Positions 24,667 through 33,225 of a stretch of 64,000 bases of DNA are shown here, in pieces; position 1 is the first letter of the stretch; each line of letters opens with the position of its first letter. Made by a program: the position numbers and the translations under genes. Source of the stretch: Sagittula marina. Its GTDB lineage: Bacteria; Pseudomonadota; Alphaproteobacteria; Rhodobacterales; Rhodobacteraceae. The notes under the pieces were generated by a model. The model did no database searches, was not told where the DNA came from, and saw nothing but the letters and a program-made list of their open reading frames with translations. The stretch is from contig NZ_JACIEJ010000003.1 in assembly GCF_014196795.1 (NCBI RefSeq), positions 1-64,000 on the forward strand, given 5' to 3'.

Positions 24667-26546
24667 AAACGGGCATCGCCACAGTGTCGATCTCGGGCAA
24701 CCTCGAGGAAAAGATCGAGGCCATCGCCGAGGCCGGTTTCACAGGGATCGAGATTTTCGAGCAGGATTTCATAGCCGATATCCGCAGCCCCGCCGCCGTC
24801 GGGCGCCGTATCCGGGAAAGCGGGCTGGAGGTCATGCTCTTCCAGCCGTTCCGCGACTTCGAGGGTTTGCCCACGGCGCTGCGGGCCAAGGCCTTCGAGC
24901 GCGCGCGGCGCAAGTTTGACGTCATGCAGGAGCTGGGCTGCGAGCTGATGCTGATATGCTCGTCGGTGCATCCCGAGGCGCTTGGCGGCATCGACCGCGC
25001 CGCAGGGGATCTGGCCGAACTGGGCGATCTGGCGGCGTCGCGGGGCTTGCGGGTCGGGTACGAGGCGCTGGCCTGGGGCCGTCACGTGAACGACCATCGC
25101 GATGCGTGGGAAATCGTGCGGCGGGCGGATCATCCGAACGTGGGGCTGGTCCTGGACAGTTTTCACACCCTGGCCCGCGGGATCGACCCCGAAACCATCC
25201 GACGCATTCCGGGCGACAAGATCTTCTTCGTGCAGCTGGCGGACGCGCCCGCCATCGAAATGGACTTGCTCTACTGGTCCCGGCACTTCCGCAACATGCC
25301 CGGCGAAGGCGACCTGCGGGTCACCGACTTCATGCGCGCCGTCATGGCGACGGGCTACGCAGGGCCGGTCAGCCTCGAAATCTTCAACGACCAGTTCCGC
25401 GGCGGCAGCCCGAAAACCATCGCCCGCGATGGCTACCGCTCGCTGATCGCGCTGATGGACGACGTGCGGCGCCAGGAACCGGAGGCCATGTCGGGCGTGC
25501 CGCCATTGCCCGCCCCGGTCAGCGTGCATGACACCGCGTTCATCGAGTTCGCAGCTCAGGGGGCGGCCCTGACCGCACTGGAAGACTTGCTTGCAAGCCT
25601 CGGGTTCCAGCGCAGGGGACGACACGTTTCAAAGGCGGTGACGCTTTGGCAGCAGGGCAACATCCGGTTCCTGCTGAATGCCGAGACGACGGGCCACGCC
25701 GCCAATGCCTGGACTGTCCGGGGCACGACGATCTGCGACATCGGTCTTTCTGTGGCCTCCGCCGAAGACACGGTGATCCGCGCAGAGGCTTTGGGCGCCC
25801 AGCCGTTTTCGCAGCCCATCGGCCCCGGAGAGATGCCCATCCCGGCGATCCGCGGCCTTGGCGGCAGCGTCATGCATCTGATCAGCGAAGGCGCGCTTTC
25901 GGATGTGTGGGATGTGGACTTCCTGCCCGAGGATGCGGCCACGCCAGAGGCCGGCCTCACCCGCGTCGACCATATCGCCCAGACCATGAGCTATGACGAA
26001 ATGCTGTCGTGGTCTCTGTTCTGGACCACGCTTTTCGACATGCAGAAAGCGCCGATGGTTGACGTGGTCGACCCCGACGGGCTGATCCGAAGCCGGGCCA
26101 TCGCGGCGCCCGACGGCGCGGCACGCATCACGCTGAACGGCGCAGAGTCGCACAAGACCCTCGCAGGCTCGTTCCTGGCAGACGGGCTGGGCGCAACGAT
26201 CCAGCACGTAGCGCTGGCCACGAACGATATCTTCGCCACCGCCGAGGCTCTGAAAGCGCGCGGATTTGAGGCGCTGCCGCTGTCACCGAACTACTTCGAC
26301 GACCTATCGGCGCGCTTTGACCTGCAGCCGGAGCAACTCGACCGCATGCGCGCCGCGAGCATCCTGTATGACGCCGACGAGCACGGGGAGTTCTTCCAGT
26401 TCTACTCGAAACCATTCGCCGGCCAGATGTTCTTTGAAGTCGTCGAGCGTCGCGGCGGATATGCTGGCTACGGCGCCCCCAACGCCCCGTTCCGCATCGC
26501 GGCCCTCAAGCGTTTGCAGCGCGCCAAGGATATGCCAACGGTCTAG
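24663..26546 (+). CDS. quiC: 3-dehydroshikimate dehydratase fused to a VOC/HPPD-like domain
   Basis: A 627-residue two-domain protein. The N-terminal domain (about 1-285) is an AP-endonuclease-2-type TIM barrel, with MKTGIATVSISGNLEEKIEA, GFTGIEIFEQDF, NVGLVLDSFHTLARG and GPVSLEIFNDQFRGG. The metal ligands are supplied by the conserved Glu, Asp, His and Glu residues of these strands. It converts 3-dehydroshikimate to protocatechuate. The C-terminal part (about 295-610) resembles 4-hydroxyphenylpyruvate dioxygenase, with two VOC halves, and has the size of the bacterial QuiC1 type. It appears intact, although the genes that should make its substrate nearby are broken. Confidence 0.9.
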   Translation: MKTGIATVSISGNLEEKIEAIAEAGFTGIEIFEQDFIADIRSPAAVGRRIRESGLEVMLFQPFRDFEGLPTALRAKAFERARRKFDVMQELGCELMLICSSVHPEALGGIDRAAGDLAELGDLAASRGLRVGYEALAWGRHVNDHRDAWEIVRRADHPNVGLVLDSFHTLARGIDPETIRRIPGDKIFFVQLADAPAIEMDLLYWSRHFRNMPGEGDLRVTDFMRAVMATGYAGPVSLEIFNDQFRGGSPKTIARDGYRSLIALMDDVRRQEPEAMSGVPPLPAPVSVHDTAFIEFAAQGAALTALEDLLASLGFQRRGRHVSKAVTLWQQGNIRFLLNAETTGHAANAWTVRGTTICDIGLSVASAEDTVIRAEALGAQPFSQPIGPGEMPIPAIRGLGGSVMHLISEGALSDVWDVDFLPEDAATPEAGLTRVDHIAQTMSYDEMLSWSLFWTTLFDMQKAPMVDVVDPDGLIRSRAIAAPDGAARITLNGAESHKTLAGSFLADGLGATIQHVALATNDIFATAEALKARGFEALPLSPNYFDDLSARFDLQPEQLDRMRAASILYDADEHGEFFQFYSKPFAGQMFFEVVERRGGYAGYGAPNAPFRIAALKRLQRAKDMPTV

Positions 26547-26613
26547 AAAACACAGGGCTTTTGGGAAGGGGCCTATAAAAATCACGACATGCCATCGGAG
26601 AACCGATGTCATC

Positions 26614-26739
26614 AACGACAGGTGGGAACGGATGATCTTTTCCGTCCTGCTGGTCGGCATATATGGCGGCGTCACCACCCCGACCGAAGCCGCAGCACCG
26701 GCCGCGCTCTCCGCCTTTATGGCTACAACGGCTGAATAA
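26614..26739 (+). pseudogene. TRAP transporter large permease (DctM) fragment
   Basis: About 40 codons read RWERMIFSVLLVGIYGGVTT, then PTEAAAPAALSAFM, before a stop. The block GIYGGVxTPTEAAA is the most conserved sequence of DctM, the large membrane subunit of TRAP transporters. Everything upstream in DctM, and the DctP and DctQ genes, is missing. It is probably the scar of a quinate/shikimate TRAP importer between quiC and aroQ. Confidence 0.65.
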
Positions 26740-26754
26740 CGGAGATCCTCCCAG

Positions 26755-27180
26755 TCCCGATCATAAACGGCCCCGGCCGCGACATGCTGGGCACGCGCCA
26801 GCAAAGTCCACGGCCATGACACGCTGGACGACGTCGAGACGCTGTGCCGCCGGACGGCAGAGGGCGAAGGCGCCGAAATCGACTTTCGACAGAGCGTCAG
26901 CGAGGCCGAGAATATGAAATGGATCAAACAAGCCCGCGGCACGCGCGACGGCCTCCTGGTCACCCCCGCCGGGTTCACCTCCACGTCTATCGCGATCCTC
27001 CACAGCCTGCTGATCCACGACGGGCCACTCATCGAGGCGTATATCTCGCCGCTGTTCAAGCGCGACGCGTTTCGCCACGTCTCTTTCGTGACCAAGGCAA
27101 CGACGGCAAAGATCGAGGGTTTTGGCATTCGAAGATACGCGTTTGCCCCGCGGAAGCGGACGGAAATCGCGCGCAACTGA
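26755..27180 (+). pseudogene. Type II 3-dehydroquinate dehydratase (AroQ), broken
   Basis: The first frame gives VPIINGPGRDMLGTRQQS, the AroQ N-terminus NGPNLNxLGxR, then runs into a stop. The neighbouring frame picks up HDTLDDVETLCRRTAEGEGA and IDFRQSVSEAE, then ARGTRDGLLVTPAGFTSTSI (the AroQ NPAG-x-THTS block), LIEAYISPLFKRDAFRHVS (E-V-H-L-S-N-x-x-x-R-E-x-F-R-H-x-S) and GFGIRRYAFA. The frameshift falls where the catalytic Tyr lid should be, and several active-site residues have changed (N to S, H to Y/F). It would have converted 3-dehydroquinate to 3-dehydroshikimate, feeding quiC. Confidence 0.75.
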
Positions 27181-27436
27181 CGCAGCGCGGAACGGACCGC
27201 AAGCGGTAATCGGCTTTGCGCCGTCCGACCTGCATGCGATCCCGACGGCGCGGCGATGCAGGTGGGACGTCAGCACGCCGTCTCCGCGAAAATTCAATGT
27301 CATCCGGATCGACCCGCGCTGGTGCCGACCGACCATCTCCAGCCTGAGCAAATGCAGCGCCCGACCTCCAGATCCACGCAGGCGACGGAGGCCGCACACC
27401 ACCGGGTTCGATCGTGTCGGATCATCGGAAACGAGA

Positions 27437-27465
27437 ACCGCCGCCTTGTCTGACAAGGCGGCGGT
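27437..27465 (-). terminator. Terminator of the NCS1 permease gene
   Basis: ACCGCCGCCTTGTC (27437-27450) and GACAAGGCGGCGGT (27452-27465) are perfect inverted repeats around one base: a very stable hairpin whose loop opens to 3-5 bases in practice. On the minus strand it is followed by TCTCGTTTCC and lies 29 bases after the permease stop. Confidence 0.7.
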
Positions 27466-27493
27466 CCTGACTGTCATCGGTTGCGGTGAACCG

Positions 27494-28855
27494 TCACTCC
27501 ATGAAGCGTCTGGCCGAGGGCATGACGTGCATCAGGATGTAGTAGGCCGCGCCCGCTGGCAGAAGGCTCGCGTACCAGCTGATGCCCGAGAACAGCAGCG
27601 CCGCGACGACACCAACGGCCATGGCAAAGACAGCGGCCCAGTTCACGCCCTTGTAAGGGCCGTTTTCGTCATAGAGCTTGTCCAGGTCCAGCGTCTGCTT
27701 GCGCAGGACATAGTAGTCCACCACGAGGATCGCGAAGATCGGGCCGAGGAAGGCCGAATAGGTCTGGATGAACAGGCTCAGACCGGCGGCGGATTCATCC
27801 TTCACCAGTTCCCATGGGAAGGTGGCAAAAGCCAGCAGGCCCACAAGGATCGCCGAGACCTTGAACTTGATCTTGAAGATATCCATCAAGGCGTAGGCCG
27901 GGGGCACCACGTTGTTGAGGATGTTCGTCGTGACCTGCGCAAAGGCGATGAACAGCAAGGTGACGACCAGAAGCAGCTTGTTGTCGACAGCACTGGAGAA
28001 GACCTTGATCGGATCGACCTCGCCGGTTGCGCCCGACACCATCAGGCCGATCAGGCCCATGAACAATGTCGCGGGCAGGATCGAGTTGGCGTAGATCGCG
28101 ACCTGCCGCACCGGCCCCACATTGTGGCGCAGCTCGCGCGAGTAATCCGACACGTTCAGCATCATGGTGGAGTAGATGCCGAGGAACAGCATGGTGGCCC
28201 CCCAGAACGGCGCGCCCCAGGTGCCGTCGACATTCACCAGGTTGGTGGAAATCTCGTCGCCGTATTTGTTCAGGACGCTGAAGAACATGTAGACCAGCGA
28301 CCCGATGATAAAGACGGAGCCGATGTTCTCCAGCCACTTGATGCCGTGGAACCCCAGCACCGACAGGCCGATCTGCAGAAACTGAAAGCCCACGAAGAAG
28401 ACGACCATGTTGCTGAAACCGAACAGGGTCTCAGACACCAGGTTCAGCGCCCCGGCACCGATCCAGCTTTGGAACCCGAACCAGACGATTGCCGGGACCG
28501 AGCGGACCAGCGCCGGAAGCCGTGAGCCCGAGAACCCGAAGGCCGAGCGCGCCTGCACCATGAAAGGGATGCCGTACTTGTGCCCCGCCTGGCCGTTGAT
28601 CATCAGCGCCGCGCCGATCACGGTGCAGCCGATGCCGATGGCCACGACCACCTGCAACAGGTTCAGCGTCCCGACAAGACCCGACCCGACGGTGAAGGTG
28701 CCGATCGACACGCAGCCCCCCAGCCAGGCAAAGAGATAGGACCAGGGGTCCATGATCCGGGTCTGTTGCGGCGCAAGGCTTTCCTCCCCCAGCCCCTTTT
28801 CGTCGTGATCGGCGATCTGGCCACCGGCCATCCCGGTTTCTGCGTTCATCGTCAT
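27494..28855 (-). CDS. NCS1-family nucleobase/allantoin/hydantoin permease
   Basis: A 453-residue membrane protein with about twelve helices. NCS1 marks: FAWLGGCVSIGTFTVGSGLV in TM1, GIPFMVQARSAFGFSGSRLP in TM3, WFGFQSWIGAGALN and SDYSRELR between TM8-equivalent helices, and VVDYYVLRKQ near the end. The ATG at 28855 has GGGAGGAG at ideal distance. It lies just downstream of a racemase gene of the hydantoin/allantoin class (23-base gap), which points to a ureide or hydantoin as substrate. Regulation is probably by the divergent GntR protein. Confidence 0.85.
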   Translation of the reverse strand: MTMNAETGMAGGQIADHDEKGLGEESLAPQQTRIMDPWSYLFAWLGGCVSIGTFTVGSGLVGTLNLLQVVVAIGIGCTVIGAALMINGQAGHKYGIPFMVQARSAFGFSGSRLPALVRSVPAIVWFGFQSWIGAGALNLVSETLFGFSNMVVFFVGFQFLQIGLSVLGFHGIKWLENIGSVFIIGSLVYMFFSVLNKYGDEISTNLVNVDGTWGAPFWGATMLFLGIYSTMMLNVSDYSRELRHNVGPVRQVAIYANSILPATLFMGLIGLMVSGATGEVDPIKVFSSAVDNKLLLVVTLLFIAFAQVTTNILNNVVPPAYALMDIFKIKFKVSAILVGLLAFATFPWELVKDESAAGLSLFIQTYSAFLGPIFAILVVDYYVLRKQTLDLDKLYDENGPYKGVNWAAVFAMAVGVVAALLFSGISWYASLLPAGAAYYILMHVMPSARRFME

Positions 28856-28878
28856 GTCTACTCCTCCCTAGAGCATTC

Positions 28879-29574
28879 TTATTTCTTGTTCGGCGTCGAA
28901 TAGCCGGAAATCTTGCTGGTCTTCAGGCCGGCCCCCACCAGCGCTTCGATCATCTTTGCCGCGACCGTGACGCCATCAATGACCGGAATGCCTGTTTCGG
29001 CGCTCAGCCACTCGGTCAGGTCGGCCATGCCTGCGCAGCCCAGCACGACCGCCTCGCAGTGATCCTCCTCGATGGCGCGCAGGATCTCGTCCCGGACCTT
29101 CTCGCGGGCGCCTGACCCTTCCTCTTCGAGCGCCAGCACCGGGATCGCCGCGGACCGGACGCGGCGGCACTGGTGCGACAGGCCGTAGCCGTGGATCAGA
29201 TGTTCGATCACCGGGATCGACCGGGGCAGGGTGGTCACCACCGAAAACGACGTCGACAACATGCTGGCCGCCTTCACCGCCGCCTCGCACAGACCAATCA
29301 CCGGCCCGCTGGCCAGTTCGCGACAGGCACCGATGCCCGGATCGTCGAAACAGGCCACGACGATGCCGTCGATGCCCGCCGCCTCTGCCTTGGCGACCTC
29401 GGCCAGCAGACCGGGCAGGGACATGGCTTCGTCGTAGTGGCCCTCGATGCTGGCCGGGCCGGTGCCGGTGGCCCCGACGATGACCGTGTCCGAATGCACC
29501 ACGGCCTGCGCGGCCGCGACGGCTTTGTCCGTCATGGCGGCGGTGGAGTTCGGATTGACGACTAAGATTTTCAT
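28879..29574 (-). CDS. Hydantoin/allantoin racemase (Asp/Glu racemase superfamily)
   Basis: A 231-residue protein starting MKILVVNPNSTAAMTD, with AGGAGG upstream. Two catalytic Cys stand in the expected places: VVACFDDPGIGACRE (about residue 79) and AVVLGCAGMADL (about 184), the pair that exchanges the alpha proton in cofactor-independent racemases. The start and VVACFDDPG are typical of hydantoin racemases and of the allantoin racemase HpxA. With the NCS1 permease, puuE remnant and allA nearby, allantoin racemisation is the favoured role; hydantoin remains possible. Confidence 0.82.
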   Translation of the reverse strand: MKILVVNPNSTAAMTDKAVAAAQAVVHSDTVIVGATGTGPASIEGHYDEAMSLPGLLAEVAKAEAAGIDGIVVACFDDPGIGACRELASGPVIGLCEAAVKAASMLSTSFSVVTTLPRSIPVIEHLIHGYGLSHQCRRVRSAAIPVLALEEEGSGAREKVRDEILRAIEEDHCEAVVLGCAGMADLTEWLSAETGIPVIDGVTVAAKMIEALVGAGLKTSKISGYSTPNKK

Positions 29575-29597
29575 GGAGCCTCCTCTTGTTATCATAA

Positions 29598-29609
29598 ATT
29601 GTTAACAAT
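29598..29609. promoter_or_regulatory. GntR-type operator candidate
   Basis: ATTGTTAACAAT is a perfect 12-base palindrome in the A/T-rich gap between the racemase operon (minus) and the GntR gene (plus). GTTAAC-centred or TTGT-ACAA-armed palindromes are usual for FCD-class GntR proteins. A second, partial copy (GTTGCTAACA) follows within 12 bases. Confidence 0.55.
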
Positions 29610-29708
29610 AGTTGCTAACACGTCAAGCGTCTTGCCGTCGGAGCAGCCTTGCAAACCCGTGCCCCGCTGCCTAACGTACTGCAAAGAAAGTTTTATTTTC
29701 AGAGCGCC

Positions 29709-30401
29709 ATGCAAAGTCTCCCCGAAAACGAAATCGTTGAATCGATCCTGAGCGCAATCGCGGAACAGCGTCTGCCAGCCGGAACAAAGCTGGGCGAACA
29801 GACGCTTAGCGACCTGTTCGGCTGCAACCGGGCGAATGTCCGGCGCGCCTTGGCCACGCTGGCCGCACAGCATGTGGTCGAGCTGCGGCCGAATCGCGGG
29901 GCCTTTGTCATGACCCCCTCGCCAAAGGAGGCCCGCGACGTGTTCCAGGCCCGTCGCGCCATCGAACGCACCATCGCGCGCGCCGCTGCCGGTCAGGCCA
30001 GTTCGGAAGACATCCGGTTCCTCCGGCAAAACATCCGCGAAGAGGCCGAGGCCCGCGACGCCCGCGACAAACCCGCCGAGCTGCGTGCCTCGCGCGATTT
30101 CCACATGCGCATCGCACAGGTCGCCGACAACGAAGTGCTCGACCGTTTCCTGTCCGAGCTGACCATGCGCAGCACGCTGATCCTTGGCCTGTACGCCCGC
30201 CATGGCACATCGTCGTGTGCCGAGGATGAACATGCCCGCATCGTCGATGCGCTGGAACGCGGGGACAGCGACGAGATGGTCGCCCTGACCGACAGCCACC
30301 TGCGCCACCTTGAGGCCGATCTGGATTTTGATGCGCAGCCAAGAGCGGCGACGCTGCAGGACCAACTGGCCCCGCGCCGCGCCCCCTCGCAAAACGCCTG
30401 A
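29709..30401 (+). CDS. GntR-family regulator, FCD subclass
   Basis: A 230-residue regulator taken from the ATG at 29709 (MQSLPENEIVESIL); a TTG at 29649 would add 20 residues without similarity. The winged helix-turn-helix includes GTKLGEQTLSDLFGCNRANV and RRALATLAAQHVVELRPNRG (about 25-65). The FCD ligand domain follows, with the metal-binding residues expected at FHMRIAQVADN (Asp/His region), LYARHG and a late His in DSHLRHLEAD. It is divergent from the racemase-permease pair and probably controls it, by analogy with allantoin/hydantoin cluster regulators. Confidence 0.85.
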   Translation: MQSLPENEIVESILSAIAEQRLPAGTKLGEQTLSDLFGCNRANVRRALATLAAQHVVELRPNRGAFVMTPSPKEARDVFQARRAIERTIARAAAGQASSEDIRFLRQNIREEAEARDARDKPAELRASRDFHMRIAQVADNEVLDRFLSELTMRSTLILGLYARHGTSSCAEDEHARIVDALERGDSDEMVALTDSHLRHLEADLDFDAQPRAATLQDQLAPRRAPSQNA

Positions 30402-30549
30402 CCGCGCTGCAAGGGCGGATGCTGGTCCCCCGTTTTGTATCGTGCTAAAGGCGGCAATTGAACGTCAGCATCAAAAAAGACGGAACAATGCAGGTGCCGG
30501 ACCTCGTCCTGCCTGCCACGCCGTCGCGCCTGCAGCGGGATTCGCTACC

Positions 30550-31464
30550 ATGAGCTATATCGACAACATCCGCACGTTTGTCCGGGTCTACGAACTGGGC
30601 AGCATGTCTGCCGCCGGGCGCGACCTGCGCATTTCCTCCGCGGTCACCTCTTCGCGGATTTCCCAGCTGGAGGAACATCTCGGCGTGCGGCTGTTCCAGC
30701 GGACCACGCGCAGCCTGTCCCCGACCGAACACGGGCAGAGCTTCTACCGTGGCGCGACGGAGATCCTCGAAGCCGTCGACCGGGCAGAAGCCCAGATCAT
30801 CAACGTGACCGAGAACCTCAAGGGATCGCTGTATATCGCGGCCCCGCTGGGCGTCGGGCGTCGCCTGATCGCGCCGCGCGTGCCGGAATTTCGTGCCGAT
30901 TATCCGGACGTCAGCATCCGCCTGCGCCTGACCGACCGCAAGGTTGACCTGACCACCGAGGGGCTGGATCTGGCCTTTTTCCTCGGCCAGCCGGAGGACA
31001 GCAACCTGCGCATTCGCAAGATCGCCGACGTCGACCGCGTGCTCTGTGCCTCGCCCGACTACGTTGCGCGCCGGGGCATGCCGGTCGATGGTGACGCGCT
31101 GATCTCGGACCAGCACGAATGCCTGAACCTGCGCTTTCCTGGCGCACAGGAGCCGCGCTGGCGCTTGCAGACCCCGGACGGCCCGCGCCGCTTTGCCGTC
31201 ACCAGCCATTACGAAAGCGACGACGGCGATGTGCTGACCGACTGGGCGCTCTCGGGGCAGGGCATCCTCATGAAACCGCGCTTCGAGGTGGCCGATCACC
31301 TTGCGTCGGGCGCCCTCGTGCCCGTGGCGGAGGCGACGCCGCCGGAGCCGATCCAGATGGCGTGCCTGTTCACCCATCGCCGCCGCCAGGACCCCAAGAC
31401 CCGCATCTTCATGGAATTCATGATCGACCGCATCAGCGCCGCCTTTGCCCAGGGCGCGGCATGA
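30550..31464 (+). CDS. LysR-family transcriptional regulator
   Basis: A 304-residue LysR protein. Helix-turn-helix at the N-terminus: IRTFVRVYELGSMSAAGRDL and SAVTSSRISQLEEHLGVRLF, then QRTTRSLSPTEHGQ. The effector domain (about 90-300) begins GSLYIAAPLGVGRRLIAPRV. It lies on the same strand as the ureide genes, with puuE starting 94 bases downstream, so it probably regulates that operon. No strong Shine-Dalgarno precedes the ATG at 30550. Confidence 0.85.
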   Translation: MSYIDNIRTFVRVYELGSMSAAGRDLRISSAVTSSRISQLEEHLGVRLFQRTTRSLSPTEHGQSFYRGATEILEAVDRAEAQIINVTENLKGSLYIAAPLGVGRRLIAPRVPEFRADYPDVSIRLRLTDRKVDLTTEGLDLAFFLGQPEDSNLRIRKIADVDRVLCASPDYVARRGMPVDGDALISDQHECLNLRFPGAQEPRWRLQTPDGPRRFAVTSHYESDDGDVLTDWALSGQGILMKPRFEVADHLASGALVPVAEATPPEPIQMACLFTHRRRQDPKTRIFMEFMIDRISAAFAQGAA

Positions 31465-31501
31465 CCGGTCGCCGCTTGCCGAAGGTTCTTTCGCATTTTT
31501 T

Positions 31502-31535
31502 TTGACAATGCTTGCCGATTTTATCGCCTAGGGTG
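31502..31535 (+). promoter_or_regulatory. Promoter region of the puuE-uraD-allA genes
   Basis: A consensus -35 TTGACA stands at 31502-31507. The -10 is uncertain: CGCCTA and CTAGGG are the only hexamers at suitable distance and both are poor, as expected where a LysR activator helps. GGAGG at about 31546 serves the TTG start at 31559. Confidence 0.4.
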
Positions 31536-31558
31536 CGCTCAAAACGGAGGTTCCTGAT

Positions 31559-32340
31559 TTGCAACGCTACCCCAGAGACATGGCCGGACACGGCCCAGAC
31601 ATGCCCGAAGCCCGTTGGCCCAATGGTGCAAGGATCGCCGTCCAGATCGTGCTGAACTACGAGGAAGGCGGCGAAAACAACGTCTTGCACGGCGATGCTG
31701 CCTCCGAGGCCTTCCTGTCCGAGATCACCGGGGCGCAGCCATGGCCGGGGCAGCGGCACTGGAATATGGAGACCATCTACGAATACGGCAGCCGTGCGGG
31801 CTTCTGGCGCGTCTATGATCTGCTCAAGGACAAGGCCGTGACGGTCTACGGGGTCGCCACCGCTCTGGCGCGGGCACCGCGACAGCTCAAGGCGATGCAG
31901 GACGCCGGTTGGGAGATCGCCAGCCACGGCCTGAAATGGGTCGAGCACAAGGACATGCCCGCCGAGGAAGAGCGCGCCCAGATCCGCGAGGCGATCCGCC
32001 TGCACACCGAGGTCACAGGCACTCCGCCGCGCGGCTGGTACACCGGGCGCTGTTCCATGAACACGGTCGAGTTGGCCGCGGAGGAGGGTGATTTCGCATA
32101 TATCGCAGACAGTTATGCCGATGATCTCCCGTATTGGGTGAAGGCCGGAGGCAAGGACCAGCTGATCGTACCCTACACGATGGACTGCAACGACATGCGC
32201 TTCGCCATTCAGGCGGGCTTTACCGACGGCGCCCAGTTCGAAGGGTACCTCAAGGACAGCTTCGACATGCTCTATGCCGAAGGCCAGGCAGGCAAGCCGA
32301 AGATGCTGTCGATCGGTCTGCACTGCCGCCTGATCGGGCG
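31559..32340 (+). pseudogene. puuE: Allantoinase PuuE (polysaccharide-deacetylase family), C-terminally truncated
   Basis: From a TTG start with GGAGG eight bases upstream: QRYPRDMAGHGPDMPEARWP, ARIAVQIVLNYEEGGENNVL, HWNMETIYEYGSRAGFWRVY, and WEIASHGLKWVEHKDMPAEE, all typical of cofactor-independent allantoinase PuuE, which hydrolyses allantoin to allantoate. About 260 residues fit the family, up to MLSIGLHCRLIGR. The usual last 40-50 residues are missing: at 32341 the sequence becomes the second half of a uraD gene in a different frame, so translation ends after 13 foreign codons at 32380. Some activity cannot be excluded, but the missing part normally packs on the barrel. Confidence 0.8.
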
Positions 32341-32631
32341 TTCCGCTCCGGCAGCGAGGCGCAGAAGCGCACGGTCCTGACGGCCTGTGCCGCCGCGATC
32401 CCCCCGACACTCGACGATCAGCAGCGTGCCGGGTACGACGATCTCTGCGCTCGCTACGCCGATGTCCACGGCATGCCTTTTGTGTGCGCACCGCAGGATC
32501 TGACCGCGTCCGGGCTGATCGACACGCTGCAGCGCCGCATTGCCAATGACCCGAGCGCGGAATTCGCCGAAGCCTGCGCGCAGGCGGAACGCATCGCAGA
32601 AGAACACCTGGCGGGGAAGATGACCACATGA
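32341..32631 (+). pseudogene. OHCU decarboxylase (UraD) C-terminal remnant
   Basis: About 96 codons, open but without a start of their own: FRSGSEAQKRTVLTACAAAI, then GYDDLCARYADVHGMPFVCA and LQRRIANDPSAEFAEACAQA. The pattern N/D-x-x-Y-x-x-x-x-G-x-P-F-V followed by R-x-x-N-D-x-x-x-E-F is the second half of 2-oxo-4-hydroxy-4-carboxy-5-ureidoimidazoline decarboxylase. The N-terminal half with the catalytic His is absent. A deletion has joined it to puuE out of frame. Its stop still overlaps the allA ATG (ATGA), so ribosomes that slip or initiate internally could still couple to allA. Confidence 0.7.
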
Positions 32632-33113
32632 ACACGATCCATATCCACCCCCTGACCGCCGACACATTCGCCCCCTTCGGCGATGTGATCGACACCGCCG
32701 GTGCGCCGGACAAGATGATCAACCAGGGCCTCTGCGGGCGCTTCCATGACCGCGCGGGCCTCGATTTCATCGACGGTGGCAAGGCGGGCATCAGCCTGTT
32801 TCAGGCAGAGCTGCGCAAGCTGCCGCTGAAGCTCGACATGATGGAACGGCACCCATTGGGCAGCCAGGCGTTCCTGCCGATGTCGATGGATGGGTTTCTC
32901 GTGGTGGTCGCCCCGGATGCGGGCGGTCGCCCCGGTGCGCCGCTGGCCTTCAGGACGGCACCGGGGCAGGGCGTCAACTACCACCGCAATGTCTGGCACG
33001 GGGTGCTTGCACCGCTGTCCGGGTCCGGCCTCTTTGCGGTGATCGACAGGATCGGAGAGGGCGACAACCTGCAGGAACACTGGTTCGACCAGCCCTATAT
33101 GCTGGAAGGCTGA
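32628..33113 (+). CDS. allA: Ureidoglycolate lyase AllA
   Basis: A 161-residue cupin-type enzyme that splits (S)-ureidoglycolate into glyoxylate and urea. Family marks: IHPLTADTFAPFGDVIDTAG, ISLFQAELRKLPLKLDMMER, HPLGSQAFLPM (with the H-P-x-x-S-Q block), and GQGVNYHRNVWHGVLAPL, which provides the conserved His residues near the active site. The length is standard. It overlaps the uraD remnant by four bases and is followed by a strong terminator. Its product glyoxylate is the substrate of the Bhc enzymes encoded 6-9 kb away. Confidence 0.92.
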   Translation: MNTIHIHPLTADTFAPFGDVIDTAGAPDKMINQGLCGRFHDRAGLDFIDGGKAGISLFQAELRKLPLKLDMMERHPLGSQAFLPMSMDGFLVVVAPDAGGRPGAPLAFRTAPGQGVNYHRNVWHGVLAPLSGSGLFAVIDRIGEGDNLQEHWFDQPYMLEG

Positions 33114-33140
33114 CGCCACCGCCGATCATGCCGAAATTCA

Positions 33141-33175
33141 ACGGGCCGGGCGCGTACAGCACCCGGCCCGTTTTT
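33141..33175 (+). terminator. Rho-independent terminator after allA
   Basis: ACGGGCCGGG (33141-33150) pairs perfectly with CCCGGCCCGT (33162-33171) around an 11-base loop and runs into TTTTT. It lies 28 bases past the allA stop and between convergent genes. Confidence 0.85.
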
Positions 33176-33225
33176 GCACCGACCCTTTGGGCGGCGGGGC
33201 GCGGGGATGCGCCCCGCCGGCCGGA

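Noticed and set aside
27437-27465. Inverted repeat as an insertion-sequence end or attachment site
   Set aside because: It is a single short hairpin after a gene, with a T-rich tail on the correct strand; no transposase, direct repeat or second copy was seen.
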